From UBA7672 sp047601145 (lineage in GTDB: Bacteria > Pseudomonadota > Alphaproteobacteria > Caulobacterales > Hyphomonadaceae), in the NCBI GenBank assembly GCA_047601145.1, contig JASGJW010000001.1:1178001-1242000 (forward strand): a stretch of DNA of 64,000 nt, written 5' to 3'. Position 1 is the first letter of the stretch. Every line of letters begins with the position of its first letter. The translations under genes and the position numbers were made by a program. Positions 7,780 to 16,086 of this stretch are shown here, one piece after another. Under the pieces are notes generated by a model. The model saw nothing but the letters and a program-made list of their open reading frames with translations, was not told the DNA's origin and ran no database searches.

Positions 7780-8802
7780 CTACGGCCCGGTCTTGCACTC
7801 GGGGTTGATCGACTGGACGTAGGTCTTGATGACGTCGATGTCCTTGGCGGCGGTGGACCCGTCGAAGCCGGCGATGTGATCGTAGCCGACGTCGATCGGG
7901 TACTGCTTCAGGTACCAGGAGGCGACCGGCATGTAGGACCAGTGCCACTTCTCTTCCTCATAGCCGGTGGCGCGGCCATCGGGGCCCTTGGCCGAATAGA
8001 CCTGGCAGAAGCCGTACTGCGGCGCGTGCTGGGTGAGCCAGTCGTAGATGCGCTTGCCGTCCTTGGTGTTGAAGTATTTCGGCTCGAGGCTGTTGATGTC
8101 GAAGTCGGTGCCCCAGTGGTGGCGCGAGGTGGCGGGCATCGAGGAGAATTCGAGGATCTTGAGGGCGCGGGCTTTGGGGTCCGGCGTCGAGACGTTGAGT
8201 TTCTTGCCGCCGACGATCGTCTTGCCGTTCCACTTGTCCTCCCAGATCTTCTTCTGGTCGGAGAAGGAGCGGAAGGCGGAGACGGCCTTCAGCTTGTAGC
8301 CATTGGCCTCGGCGTCCTCGGCCATGCGGACGAAAGCGGCGACGGCATCCTTGTGACCCCAGACGCGCGAACCGCCGAGATACTTCTCGGGGATTTTCGC
8401 GAACATCGGATCCCTGGCAGGATCGATGTCGCCGATCAGGTATTTGAGCGCGACGTGCGCCCCGGAAGGTTTGGGCGCTTCGGCGGGTTTCGCCGGAGCG
8501 GGAGGAGTGGGAGTGAGCGCCGGCGTTGGCGCAGGCGGCGTGACGGGTGTGCCGAGCGTCGTCGCGGTTCCCGGCGTGTTGTCGGCAGTGGCCTGAACGC
8601 CGCCGCGGGTTTCCGGTGTCGGCGTAACCGGGCCAGGCTCCGCGCCCGGCGGGGCGGAGGCGAGATGTGCATCGGTGACAGGCGCAGGAACGGTCGATGG
8701 CGTCACGAAGGCGGAGGCATCCGAACCGGTCGGCGCAGGACCGCTGCAGGCGGCAAGGGCGCTGAACAGGGCAACGGGCCCAATCGTGGCGAGAAGTCTC
8801 AT
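7780..8802 (-). CDS. VanY-type D-alanyl-D-alanine carboxypeptidase (peptidase M15B), lipoprotein
   Basis: Encodes 340 residues. A lipoprotein signal (lipobox SALAAC, Cys 19) is followed by a roughly 90-residue Pro/Ala/Thr-rich linker and the M15B catalytic domain. Zinc and catalytic residues are visible: SRHHWGTDFDI (H228, D235), and EEKWHWSY (H287) near the end, together with FRSFSDQKKIW. The enzyme should trim D-Ala from peptidoglycan stem peptides, working at the end of a flexible tether from the membrane. ATG 8802 is chosen because the signal peptide starts there. Confidence 0.88.
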   Translation of the reverse strand: MRLLATIGPVALFSALAACSGPAPTGSDASAFVTPSTVPAPVTDAHLASAPPGAEPGPVTPTPETRGGVQATADNTPGTATTLGTPVTPPAPTPALTPTPPAPAKPAEAPKPSGAHVALKYLIGDIDPARDPMFAKIPEKYLGGSRVWGHKDAVAAFVRMAEDAEANGYKLKAVSAFRSFSDQKKIWEDKWNGKTIVGGKKLNVSTPDPKARALKILEFSSMPATSRHHWGTDFDINSLEPKYFNTKDGKRIYDWLTQHAPQYGFCQVYSAKGPDGRATGYEEEKWHWSYMPVASWYLKQYPIDVGYDHIAGFDGSTAAKDIDVIKTYVQSINPECKTGP

Positions 8803-8934
8803 GCCAGTCTCCGAAGGCCCCGGGGAAATGAACCATGTTCGCGCGCTGCGATCCATGGGCCAAGGCGCCACATTCATGCGGACAGGCAGCAGTGAGTCAG
8901 AAGTCGCCACGTTACGGCAACCGCCTGAAAGGAC

Positions 8935-9834
8935 TCAGTTCTTGAACTTGGGTTCCCTCGGTCGCATCAAACCCTCCTGCGTCACCGAGGCGACGAGCTT
9001 GCCGGCTTCGGTGAAGACTTCGCCGCGGTTGAAGCCGCGCGCGCCGGAGGCCGAAGGGCTGTCCATCGTGTAGAGCAGCCAGTCAGAGATATCGAAGGGC
9101 TCGTGGAACCACATCGAGTGGTCGAGGGACGCCATCTGCACGCCGCCAGTGAACCAGTTGACGCCGTGCGGTTTCGTTGCGGTGTCGAGAATACCCATAT
9201 CGGAAGCGTAGGCGAGCAGGCATTGCTGAAGGGCGATGTTGTTTGCATCGACCTTGCCGCGCACACGCATCCACATCTGCTTCTTTGCCTCGGTCTTGGC
9301 CGGCGAGATCATCTGGCGCGGGTCGACGGGCTTCAGTTCGATCGGGCGGGGCCGCGCGAACTGCTTCTGGAATTCCTTCGGCACATGATCCTTCGCCATG
9401 GCGCGAAGTTCGTCCTCGCTCATGAGCTCGCCAGGCTTCTTTGTGACGGGCATGGGTGACTGGTGAACGAAGCCAGTCTCGGCGACCTGGAAGGAACAGG
9501 AGAGGTTGAGGATCTGTTCGCCATGCTGGATGGCGACGACGCGGCGGGTGGCGAAGCTCTTGCCGTCACGTGCGCGATCGACCTCATAAAGGATCGGCAC
9601 GGTAGGATCGCCCGGGCGGATAAAATAGGCGTGCAGCGAATGGCAGACGCGGTTTTCAACCGTGCGGTATGCGGCGACGAGCGCCTGCGCGATGACCTGG
9701 CCGCCGAAGACCCGCTTCACGCCATCGTCCGGCGACTGGCCGCGGAAGAGGTTGACCTCGATACGTTCGAGGTCGAGCAGCGCGATCAGCTCGGCGACGG
9801 GATCGGTGGCGAAGGGCGCGGCGGCGTCGGTCAT
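8935..9834 (-). CDS. tesB: acyl-CoA thioesterase II (TesB)
   Basis: Encodes 299 residues in the double-hotdog architecture of TesB. The N-terminal hotdog has RVFGGQVIAQALVAAYRTV and CHSLHAYFIRPGD; the C-terminal one has DMGILDTATKPHG, ASLDHSMWFHEPFDISDWLLY and SPSASGARGFNRGEVF with the catalytic region Asp/Ser/Gln set of the family. It hydrolyses medium- and long-chain acyl-CoA in the cytoplasm. It stands alone on the minus strand. Confidence 0.94.
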   Translation of the reverse strand: MTDAAAPFATDPVAELIALLDLERIEVNLFRGQSPDDGVKRVFGGQVIAQALVAAYRTVENRVCHSLHAYFIRPGDPTVPILYEVDRARDGKSFATRRVVAIQHGEQILNLSCSFQVAETGFVHQSPMPVTKKPGELMSEDELRAMAKDHVPKEFQKQFARPRPIELKPVDPRQMISPAKTEAKKQMWMRVRGKVDANNIALQQCLLAYASDMGILDTATKPHGVNWFTGGVQMASLDHSMWFHEPFDISDWLLYTMDSPSASGARGFNRGEVFTEAGKLVASVTQEGLMRPREPKFKN

Positions 9835-9971
9835 GGTCGGTCTATCCCAAGGGAGGAGGAGCGGCCGGTCTTGGCGCCAGCCCGATTCCCCGAAACATCA
9901 GAGGCGGCAGGTATAGCCCCGCCGCCGTCGTTTTGCGAACTCCCCGGAATGCTGCGATTTACGACGACTTG

Positions 9972-10487
9972 TTACGGCGTCTTGGGATCGCAGTCGCCGA
10001 GGCGTTCCATCTTGATGGTGGTGATCGACGGGGCAGGCGCGCCGGCGACTGTGACGGATGATTCAAGCGTGTAGGCCGAGTTGAAGTCGCCGGTCATCTT
10101 GGTGTCGGTCGTGTAGGTGACGCCGTCCTTCGTGCAGATGCTGTGGTCCAGGAGGCCGCCGGCGGTGGGCGTGACCGTGTGTTCGCTGCAGGTCATGCCG
10201 GCGGCCTGCTGGTCGCCCTGGGCTTCGGCGAAGCTGATCTGGTGGTCGAAGCATTTTTCCTGCGGCGGCAGGCTCATGCCGGCAGCGATAATGGTGGTCC
10301 GCCACTTGCCGGCGATCGGGCCGGCCATGGCATCGGCGCTCATCGCAGGCGCGGCCGGCGCTTCGGGCGCGGCCGGGGCGGCGGCGGTTTCCGGAGAGGC
10401 GGCGGGATCGACGGCGGGAGCCTTTGTCTCGCCGCTGCAGGCGGCAAGCATCAGAGCGGCCAGGGCCGCAGTCACCAGAAGTCTCAC
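9972..10487 (-). CDS. DUF3617-like lipoprotein
   Basis: Encodes 171 residues from GTG 10487, which lies five bases after the strong GGGAGG; a TTG at 10502 is the longer alternative. A lipobox (LMLAAC) is followed by an Ala/Pro-rich linker of about 35 residues, then a domain starting AGKWRTTIIAAG with Cys residues in EKCFDHQ, MTCSEH, SICTKDG and GDCDPK. The GKW start, paired Cys and final Cys resemble DUF3617, an uncharacterised envelope domain. Function is unknown. Confidence 0.75.
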   Translation of the reverse strand: MRLLVTAALAALMLAACSGETKAPAVDPAASPETAAAPAAPEAPAAPAMSADAMAGPIAGKWRTTIIAAGMSLPPQEKCFDHQISFAEAQGDQQAAGMTCSEHTVTPTAGGLLDHSICTKDGVTYTTDTKMTGDFNSAYTLESSVTVAGAPAPSITTIKMERLGDCDPKTP

Positions 10488-10555
10488 GCACGCCTCCCTC
10501 AATTGTCTCGCTGCAGGCTAGCGCGAGCCGTGCCGGACGCCACTCAATATGACCG

Positions 10556-10792
10556 CTAGCGGAAGAAGAAATACCACACGGCCCCTGCGATGGCGGCGAT
10601 GACGACAAGCAGAAGCAGGATGATCAGGCCGCCGCCGCGCTTCCGCATCGGGGCCGGTGCGCGGGCGGCAGACGGCGCCGGGAAGGCAGGTTGGGGGCCG
10701 TCCGCAGCGGCGGCGTAGCTCCTGGGCCGAAGGGCGCTGGGTTCGGCGTCTTCCGTGCGCATCTTGGTTTCGTCGTCGGGCCCTTTTGGCAT
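10556..10792 (-). CDS. small single-span membrane protein
   Basis: Encodes 78 residues. The first 50 are polar and Ala/Pro-rich; the C-terminus is a single strongly hydrophobic helix (about residues 55-76) preceded by MRKRGGG and ending YFFFR. This suggests an N-in, C-out tail-type anchor. It is divergent from the gene at 10836, with a 43-base gap. I do not recognise a family, and a protein of this size is less certain than its neighbours. Confidence 0.5.
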   Translation of the reverse strand: MPKGPDDETKMRTEDAEPSALRPRSYAAAADGPQPAFPAPSAARAPAPMRKRGGGLIILLLLVVIAAIAGAVWYFFFR

Positions 10793-10835
10793 CGCGTATC
10801 CCTCGCTACGATCGGCCCGCGCAGGAGGCGGGCGG

Positions 10836-11339
10836 ATGGACTACGAAAAGGCGTCGGAAGACCTGCTATCAGAAATCGTGCGGCAAGCCGAGGCCAGGCT
10901 GGCCGTTCAGGCGCAGTTCGCGCTGGCGGCGGACCAGCGCGCCCTGTCGCTGACCAACCTCTATGGCTCGATGACCGCGGGCCTGTTGACCGTCGCCATC
11001 GGGGCGCTGTCGGGGGGCTACCGGCCTATTGCCTTCGCGGCCGCGGGCGCAGGGCTCTTTGTCTTCATAGCGACCTTGCTGGTCGTGGCGGCAGCGAAGC
11101 CGTCTCCTTTCGCGACCGTGGGCAATGACCCGGAGAACTGGAAGGAGGATATCGAGGCAGGACGGTCCCTCCATCAGGCGAGGGCTGACACCGCGGGGAT
11201 CTACAACGCCGCGCTGAAGAAGAACCGCGGCCGGATGAAGACACAGACGCGTTTGATCAACTCGGCCCTGATGATGATGCTGCTGGCCGGGCCGGCGGCG
11301 GCAGGAGCTGGTCTTGCCGGATGGCTGGCTTTTCCCTGA
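10836..11339 (+). CDS. two-to-three-helix membrane protein, unknown function
   Basis: Encodes 167 residues from ATG 10836, which follows AGGAGG. A 40-residue amphipathic N-terminal helix (EKASEDLLSEIVRQAEARL) precedes two adjacent membrane helices (about residues 50-90), a charged central segment, and a third helix near the C-terminus (MMMLLAGPAAAGAGLAGWL). This layout is that of small sensor-less membrane proteins with a cytosolic loop. No family is recognised. Confidence 0.65.
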   Translation: MDYEKASEDLLSEIVRQAEARLAVQAQFALAADQRALSLTNLYGSMTAGLLTVAIGALSGGYRPIAFAAAGAGLFVFIATLLVVAAAKPSPFATVGNDPENWKEDIEAGRSLHQARADTAGIYNAALKKNRGRMKTQTRLINSALMMMLLAGPAAAGAGLAGWLAFP

Positions 11340-11447
11340 GCATTTCGCCCGTGGCGGGACGAACCGTCCCGTTCGCTTGCATCAACAGGGCGCTGTGGGT
11401 TATCCGGGCGCCAACCATCCGATACTGATCGAGAAGAGAGGCCCCAC

Positions 11448-12197
11448 ATGGCCGGCCACAGCAAATGGGCCAACATCCAGCACCGCAAGGGCAAGGCCGA
11501 CAAGGCCAAGGCCAAGCTGTTCTCAAAGCTGGCGAAAGAGATCACGGTCGCCGCCAAGACCGGCATGGCGGATGTGAACTTCAACCCGCGCCTGCGCCTG
11601 GCGGTCAACAACGCCAAGGCGGCGTCGATGCCGAAGGACAATATCCAGCGCGCGATCGACAAGGGCCAGGGCGGCGACGGCGCCAACTACGAAGCGATCC
11701 GCTATGAGGGCTTTGCGCCGGGCGGCGTTGGCCTGATCGTCGAGTGCTCGACCGACAACAAGAACCGCGCAGCGACGGACGTGCGCACGGCCTTCACGCA
11801 CCATGGCGGCAACCTTGGCCAGACCGGTGCGGTGTCGTCGGGCTTCGAGCACGTCGGCGAGATCGTCTATCCGCCGGAAGCGGGCACAGAGGACGCGATG
11901 ATGGAAGCGGCGCTCGATGCAGGCGCGAGCGATGTCTCAAGCGACGCGGACGGACACTATATCTACACGGCGCGCGCCGACCTCGCCGAAGTGGCGGCGG
12001 CGCTCGAGGGCAAGGTAAAGGTGGCGGCGACGTCGACCGCGCTGATCTGGAAGCCGCTCAACACTGTCAGTATCGAAGGCGAGAACGCCGAGAAGCTGAT
12101 GAAGATGCTCGAGGAGCTCGAGGACTGCGACGACGTGCAGAACGTCTACGGCAATTACGAGATCAGCGACGCGGAGATGGCGCGTCTGGCGGGGTAG
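11448..12197 (+). CDS. yebC: YebC/PmpR family protein
   Basis: Encodes 249 residues and is full length. The N-terminus MAGHSKWANIQHRKGKADKAK is split over the family signature, and later blocks such as FNPRLRLAVNNAKAASMPKDNIQRAI and GGNLGQTGAVSSGFEHVG are close to consensus. YebC proteins bind DNA as regulators in some bacteria and were recently connected with translation through proline-rich stretches. In many alphaproteobacteria the gene precedes ruvC; here a GNAT gene follows one base after the stop instead. Confidence 0.95.
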   Translation: MAGHSKWANIQHRKGKADKAKAKLFSKLAKEITVAAKTGMADVNFNPRLRLAVNNAKAASMPKDNIQRAIDKGQGGDGANYEAIRYEGFAPGGVGLIVECSTDNKNRAATDVRTAFTHHGGNLGQTGAVSSGFEHVGEIVYPPEAGTEDAMMEAALDAGASDVSSDADGHYIYTARADLAEVAAALEGKVKVAATSTALIWKPLNTVSIEGENAEKLMKMLEELEDCDDVQNVYGNYEISDAEMARLAG

Positions 12198-12198
12198 G

Positions 12199-12711
12199 AT
12201 GACTTCGGACAATCGCCCCGTCATCCGCGAGATCGCGCCGGGCGATGCCGAAGCTCTGGTCGCTCACGTCGAGGCCGTGGTTGCCGAAAACACCGGCACG
12301 ATCACGCTGCGCAAGGCGCCGACGCTGGAGCAGGAGCGCGAGTTCATCGCAAAGAATATCGCAGCCGAGCGGGCGATCGTGCTTGTCGCAATGGACGGCG
12401 ACCGGGTCGTCGGCATGCTCGATCTGCAGGCGGGCGAGCGCGATGTGAACCGGCATGCCGGCCGGTTCGGCATGTCAGTCGCGAAAGAGTGGCGCGGCAA
12501 GGGCGTGGGGCGCGCGCTGCTGGAAGCGGCGATTGCGAAGACGCGCGAATGGCCGGGCTTCTGCCGCATCGAGCTGGAAGTGTTTCCGCATAACAAGGCG
12601 GCGATCGCGCTCTACGAGTCGCTGGGCTTCGAACTCGAAGCGCGCAAGGTGAAAGCCGTAAAGATGGGCGCGCAGCCGGAAGACCTGCTGCTGATGGCGC
12701 TTGTGTGGTGA
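12199..12711 (+). CDS. GNAT-family N-acetyltransferase
   Basis: Encodes 170 residues. The acetyl-CoA binding motif A is seen as GMSVAKEWRGKGVGRALLEAAI, followed by motif B with FPHNKAAIALYESLGFELEARK. The acceptor substrate cannot be told from sequence; the closest pattern is of ribosomal-protein or amino-acid type acetyltransferases. The start lies one base after the yebC stop, so the two genes are almost certainly translated from one message. Confidence 0.9.
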   Translation: MTSDNRPVIREIAPGDAEALVAHVEAVVAENTGTITLRKAPTLEQEREFIAKNIAAERAIVLVAMDGDRVVGMLDLQAGERDVNRHAGRFGMSVAKEWRGKGVGRALLEAAIAKTREWPGFCRIELEVFPHNKAAIALYESLGFELEARKVKAVKMGAQPEDLLLMALVW

Positions 12712-12782
12712 AGCGGATTTTCTGCTTCATTTGAATGGTCCTTGAAAGTGTCGCCTTAACCGCTTTGGGCGACGTTTGGGCC

Positions 12783-13298
12783 ATGCGGAACGCTCACATC
12801 AGCGATGACGGCCCGGACTGGGTCATGGTCCACCGGGCTTCGGGGCGGACGGATTTCCGTTTCTACCTGTTGCTCGCCTTCGGGCTTGTGTTCGTATTTG
12901 CCGGAAGCGTGGTCGATCCGGCGACGAACTGCAGCCAGGATGGCGAGTGCGCGCCGTGGCTTGTGCCGGTGGCGTTCTGGATGGGTGTTGTGGCGAGCCT
13001 TGCGGGAATCGCCGGCCTCATTCGCAATCCGCGGCGGGGCAGCCGTATCAATGCGCGCACCGGCGAGTTGCAATGGTGGAACGAGGCCCATTCGGGCGAC
13101 GTGCGCAGCCTGAGGCTGGCGGACGTGGCGATGATCCGGGTCGATACGATCTCCGACACGTCGACGCTGCGGCTGTTCGACAGGCAAGGCGAGCTGATGC
13201 CGTTCGCTGGCGCGGAGGTCGTGCCGTGGCGGCTTGAGGCGTGGGCGCGCGAGATTGGGAAGCTGCAGCCACATATCCGCATCGAGATGGCGGAGTGA
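12783..13298 (+). CDS. two-span membrane protein, unknown function
   Basis: Encodes 171 residues from ATG 12783. Two hydrophobic helices (about residues 28-45 and 60-82) are separated by a short periplasmic loop with two Cys (NCSQDGECAPW). A C-terminal cytosolic domain of about 85 residues contains INARTGELQWWNEA and STLRLFDRQGELMPF, the pattern of a small beta-rich PH-like domain. Ribosome-site support is weak, and a TTG at 12735 would be the longer option. Confidence 0.6.
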   Translation: MRNAHISDDGPDWVMVHRASGRTDFRFYLLLAFGLVFVFAGSVVDPATNCSQDGECAPWLVPVAFWMGVVASLAGIAGLIRNPRRGSRINARTGELQWWNEAHSGDVRSLRLADVAMIRVDTISDTSTLRLFDRQGELMPFAGAEVVPWRLEAWAREIGKLQPHIRIEMAE

Positions 13299-13381
13299 TG
13301 TGTCTTGCCGGTCATGAGAGCTGACGCTGATTGCGCGCGTGCGAACGACTGATAACGTCAGGTGGTCCTTTGGGGGGAACG

Positions 13382-14248
13382 ATGAAAATCCATTTTGTGA
13401 TTCTGGCTGCCGGCATTCTTGCGGCAGTGATGCCTGCTTCGGGCCAGCAGGGCGCACAAATGCCGGCGGCGTGCCGGCCTGACAAGACGGGCCAGGTCAA
13501 TCAGCGGGCGTGCGCCGATGCGCTGCCAGTGGGGTCGCCCGAGCGCGCGCTACCGCTGATCAATCTCGGCACCGAGGCGTTCCTGAACCGGAATTTCGGA
13601 GAGGCCGTGCGCCTCTACGACGAGGCCATCCCGCCGGGCAAGTCCATCGTGTCCGACGTGCGCTTCCACGCATTCCGTGCAGGCGCCTATTCCCACGTTG
13701 GACGTGACGCGGAGGCGTACAGGGACGCCAGGCTGGCGCTCGACATGCTCAATGGGAAGTCAGTCGAGCCGGGCGTCGTTCCGGCGACGCGGTCAGTCAA
13801 TGCGGGGGAAATCTACGCCACGATCCTGCCGATCCTGAAGAAGAACAGTGATCCTGGTTTTCCGGCGGCGCTTGCCGCCTACACCGCCATGCCGTCGAAC
13901 AGCTGGATCGACTGGGCCAACCGGGCGGGCGTTCTGGACGAACTGGGCGAAGGCGCCGCGGCGGCCGATGCAAGCGCGCACGCGCTGGCGCTCAATCCGA
14001 CACACCCGGCCGTGCTGAACAACCACTGCTATATTCTCGCGAACGGCGGCAAGGCGATGCAGGCGCTGCCATACTGCCAGAAGGCGATTGCAGCGGCGCC
14101 GAACGAGCCGTCGATCCATCACTCGTATGCGACGGCGCTCGCGCTAGCCGGGAAGTGCAAGCACGCGGACGGGGAACTTGCCATCGCCCGGCGTCTCGAT
14201 CCGAGTTCGGCAACCTACAAGAAGCCGATTGCCTGCAAGGCGTCGTGA
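13382..14248 (+). CDS. secreted tetratricopeptide-repeat protein
   Basis: Encodes 288 residues with a Sec signal peptide (about residues 1-21, ending ASGQQ). At least four TPR-like helical pairs follow, for example INLGTEAFLNRNFGEAVRLYD, FRAGAYSHVGRDAEAYRDARLAL, and a C-terminal set around LNNHCYILANGGKAMQALPYC. Four Cys residues suggest disulfides in the periplasm. TPR proteins act as docking scaffolds; the partner is not known. ATG 13382 is chosen because the signal peptide begins there. Confidence 0.75.
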   Translation: MKIHFVILAAGILAAVMPASGQQGAQMPAACRPDKTGQVNQRACADALPVGSPERALPLINLGTEAFLNRNFGEAVRLYDEAIPPGKSIVSDVRFHAFRAGAYSHVGRDAEAYRDARLALDMLNGKSVEPGVVPATRSVNAGEIYATILPILKKNSDPGFPAALAAYTAMPSNSWIDWANRAGVLDELGEGAAAADASAHALALNPTHPAVLNNHCYILANGGKAMQALPYCQKAIAAAPNEPSIHHSYATALALAGKCKHADGELAIARRLDPSSATYKKPIACKAS

Positions 14249-14266
14249 CGTCCGCCGGCGGCCGCG

Positions 14267-14800
14267 TCAGTTCTTCGGCGGGTAGTTCGGCGACTTGTAG
14301 ATGCCCATGCTGGTGAGGCCCGGCTTGAACTTCTTGTGGCAGTCCTCGCAGGCAGCCACGAGGCGGTCACCGGCAGCGTTGAGCTGGTCGACCTTGCGCA
14401 GCTGGGCTGCGTTGACCGCGTCCATGCCGGCAGAGCTGAGTTCGTCGGCCATCCTGATCCAGTCTGGGTCCTGCACCCAGTCATGATCGTTGGGGCCGGC
14501 CCCGGCGATCTGGATCAGCTTGCCGCTGATGGCCATCTGGTAGGCTTCGTATTCGGCTTCGCGCCAGCCATCATCGGTCTTCGGCGGCGTGTAGGCGTCG
14601 AGCCACAGGGGCTCGGAGGCGTGGTCGACCAGGGCCACCATGACGGCGTTGATGCTTACGGGCAGGGTGATCGTTCGCGTTGGCGCGGCGACTTCGGCCG
14701 CCGGCGCTGCGGCCTGCTGCGGCGTGGTGGTCGCCTCAGGCGCGCAGGCCGCAAGCGAGACGGCGGCGAGGGCAAAGGCGGCGGACGAGAGAACGCGCAT
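14267..14800 (-). CDS. c-type cytochrome lipoprotein, cytochrome c'-like
   Basis: Encodes 177 residues. A lipobox (SLAAC, Cys 19) is followed by an Ala/Thr/Pro linker and a helical domain ending in a single haem-binding CEDCH motif (C151, C154, H155) close to the C-terminus. A haem motif on the last helix of a four-helix bundle is the cytochrome c' arrangement, whose members handle NO or electrons in the periplasm. The first helix starts SINAVMVALVDHAS. The gene converges on the TPR gene with an 18-base gap. Confidence 0.8.
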   Translation of the reverse strand: MRVLSSAAFALAAVSLAACAPEATTTPQQAAAPAAEVAAPTRTITLPVSINAVMVALVDHASEPLWLDAYTPPKTDDGWREAEYEAYQMAISGKLIQIAGAGPNDHDWVQDPDWIRMADELSSAGMDAVNAAQLRKVDQLNAAGDRLVAACEDCHKKFKPGLTSMGIYKSPNYPPKN

Positions 14801-14902
14801 GACAGACAGCCTCCCTGATCGGTTTGATCAGAGGCTAGGCGCCGGTTCCGCAGCCGGTTTGATCCGCATCAAGTCGAGAGGAAAAGCGCGAGCCGTTCCG
14901 GT

Positions 14903-15388
14903 CTACATCCGCTGGATGACGTCGCGCTGTTTCACGTGGAGGCGGCGGCCGAGCCTTGTCTGGCTGAGCATGTTGCTGAACTGGGTGTCGTAGAGGCTGG
15001 CGTTGGCGAGGAAGCGGATCGCTTTCGCTTCAAGGTCCTTCGCGCGTTCGCGTTCGGCGTCGTCTCTGATCCGAATGTCGCGGATGGCGGCTAGCAGCTG
15101 GGCGATGGCGCCGGCGGCGGAGACGGCTTCGACTTTCGCGAGGCGGTCGCGGGCTTCGTCAGCCGCAAGCATGAGTTCGTCCTGGATCGCCTCGAGCTGG
15201 GTCATCAGGTCGGGCGAGCGGGCAAGTTGGGCTTCCTCATGGAGGCGCGCGACGTGGGCGAGGAAGCCTTCGAGCCGGACGATGGCGGCGGCGCAGGCGG
15301 CGGCCGGGCAGAATTCGATCGGGTCTTTCGGCGGCGCGAGGGCCAGCGGCTCGACCTGTGACGACGTAGCGGTGATCTCGGTCTGCAT
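14903..15388 (-). CDS. helical coiled-coil protein of unknown function, possible CtrA target
   Basis: Encodes 161 residues, mostly long charged helices (about residues 35-145, for example DEARDRLAKVEAV and RERAKDLEAKAIRFLA), likely a coiled coil, ending in a basic segment with RLGRRLHVKQRD. There is no signal peptide, so it is cytosolic. A full CtrA-type box lies 85 bases upstream of the start. I do not recognise the family; regulation by CtrA would point to a cell-cycle, motility or polarity role, which is inference only. Confidence 0.65.
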   Translation of the reverse strand: MQTEITATSSQVEPLALAPPKDPIEFCPAAACAAAIVRLEGFLAHVARLHEEAQLARSPDLMTQLEAIQDELMLAADEARDRLAKVEAVSAAGAIAQLLAAIRDIRIRDDAERERAKDLEAKAIRFLANASLYDTQFSNMLSQTRLGRRLHVKQRDVIQRM

Positions 15389-15472
15389 GGTTTGCCCTCC
15401 TTCGCCGGAGCCGCTGCGTTGAGCAGCTTTTGGCAGCTACCGGCGGCCATCAGCACGTTTGAGCGCAATTCG

Positions 15473-15488
15473 TTAACGAGGTGTTAAC
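15473..15488. promoter_or_regulatory. CtrA-type binding box
   Basis: TTAA (15473-15476), seven bases, then TTAAC (15484-15488) is a perfect match to the full CtrA consensus TTAA-N7-TTAAC used by Caulobacterales and relatives. In 69-percent-GC-like DNA such an AT-rich spaced match in a non-coding gap is unlikely by chance. The gene it most probably serves is the coiled-coil gene starting at 15388. Confidence 0.6.
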
Positions 15489-15559
15489 CGTGGCCTGCGA
15501 GGCCCGGTTTCAAAGGGATTTGCTGTGGATGGACGGCCCGTTCCGGGACCTGGCCAGGA

Positions 15560-15745
15560 TCAGCCCGGAAGCTTGCCCGACTTCCAGAGATCCTGGAGAT
15601 GCTGAAGGATGATGTTCTTGGCAACCTCAGCGCGCGTCGAGCCATAGAGGCCAGTTTCGACAAGTATTTCAAGGCGTTCGGCGGCCTTGGATGGCAACAC
15701 GACCGTGAACGGCTTGGTGTCTGAGCTGGTGGGCGGCTTGGCCAT
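15560..15745 (-). CDS. small ribbon-helix-helix DNA-binding protein
   Basis: Encodes 61 residues from ATG 15745 (an ATG or TTG a few codons upstream is possible). The order is beta strand KPFTVVLPSKAAERLEILVETG, then helix A, then a turn and helix B (TRAEVAKNIILQHLQDLW), the MetJ/Arc/CopG-type fold seen in small repressors. No toxin gene is adjacent. It is divergent from a second RHH-type gene at 15836, and the 90-base gap between them contains repeated TTGCAA palindromes. Confidence 0.65.
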   Translation of the reverse strand: MAKPPTSSDTKPFTVVLPSKAAERLEILVETGLYGSTRAEVAKNIILQHLQDLWKSGKLPG

Positions 15746-15780
15746 GCATTGTTGTTGCAATGTCCTGGCAATGCTTGCAA
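15746..15780. promoter_or_regulatory. repeat-rich operator candidate between two RHH genes
   Basis: Two identical TTGCAA palindromes (15755-15760 and 15775-15780) lie 20 bases apart centre to centre, close to two helical turns, and a GCATTG (15746-15751) / CAATGC (15769-15774) inverted pair overlaps them. RHH dimers usually bind such short repeats side by side on one DNA face. The site sits just upstream of the minus-strand RHH gene and 56 bases from the plus-strand one. Confidence 0.45.
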
Positions 15781-15835
15781 GGTGATTCTCGCTACAGGCG
15801 TCGGGGGGCTCCCGATAGCTGCTGAGAGAATCACG

Positions 15836-16048
15836 ATGTCGAAGACAGCAAATCGCCAGCCCCTGACCGTCCGGCTCGATCCGGACTCGAAGAAGCTGTT
15901 TGCCGAAGAGGCGGAGAAGTGCGGGCTCGAGGCCGGCGTCGCCGCGCGGCAGATCCTTGAGCTTTACGTGCAGCGTCTGCGCGAGAGCGGCGACTACATC
16001 CAGACGCTGGCGGATTTCTCCGCCGCGCTGAAGACGAAGGCGGCCTGA
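15836..16048 (+). CDS. second small ribbon-helix-helix-like protein
   Basis: Encodes 70 residues from ATG 15836. The N-terminal strand QPLTVRLDPDSKKLFAEEAE is a typical RHH beginning, followed by a helix with GVAARQILELYVQRLRESGD. A 20-residue tail with a hydrophobic stretch follows. It is divergent from the 61-residue RHH gene. Together they look like a regulatory pair, but no toxin or obvious target lies in the gap. The PP2C-like gene starts 38 bases later and may be co-transcribed. Confidence 0.65.
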   Translation: MSKTANRQPLTVRLDPDSKKLFAEEAEKCGLEAGVAARQILELYVQRLRESGDYIQTLADFSAALKTKAA

Positions 16049-16086
16049 GGCTCTAGGAAGCGCGTTCGCGCTCCGGAGCCTCGTCC

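Noticed and set aside
15560..16048. Toxin-antitoxin module
   Set aside because: Both small genes encode DNA-binding RHH-type proteins and no toxin-like reading frame lies beside either.
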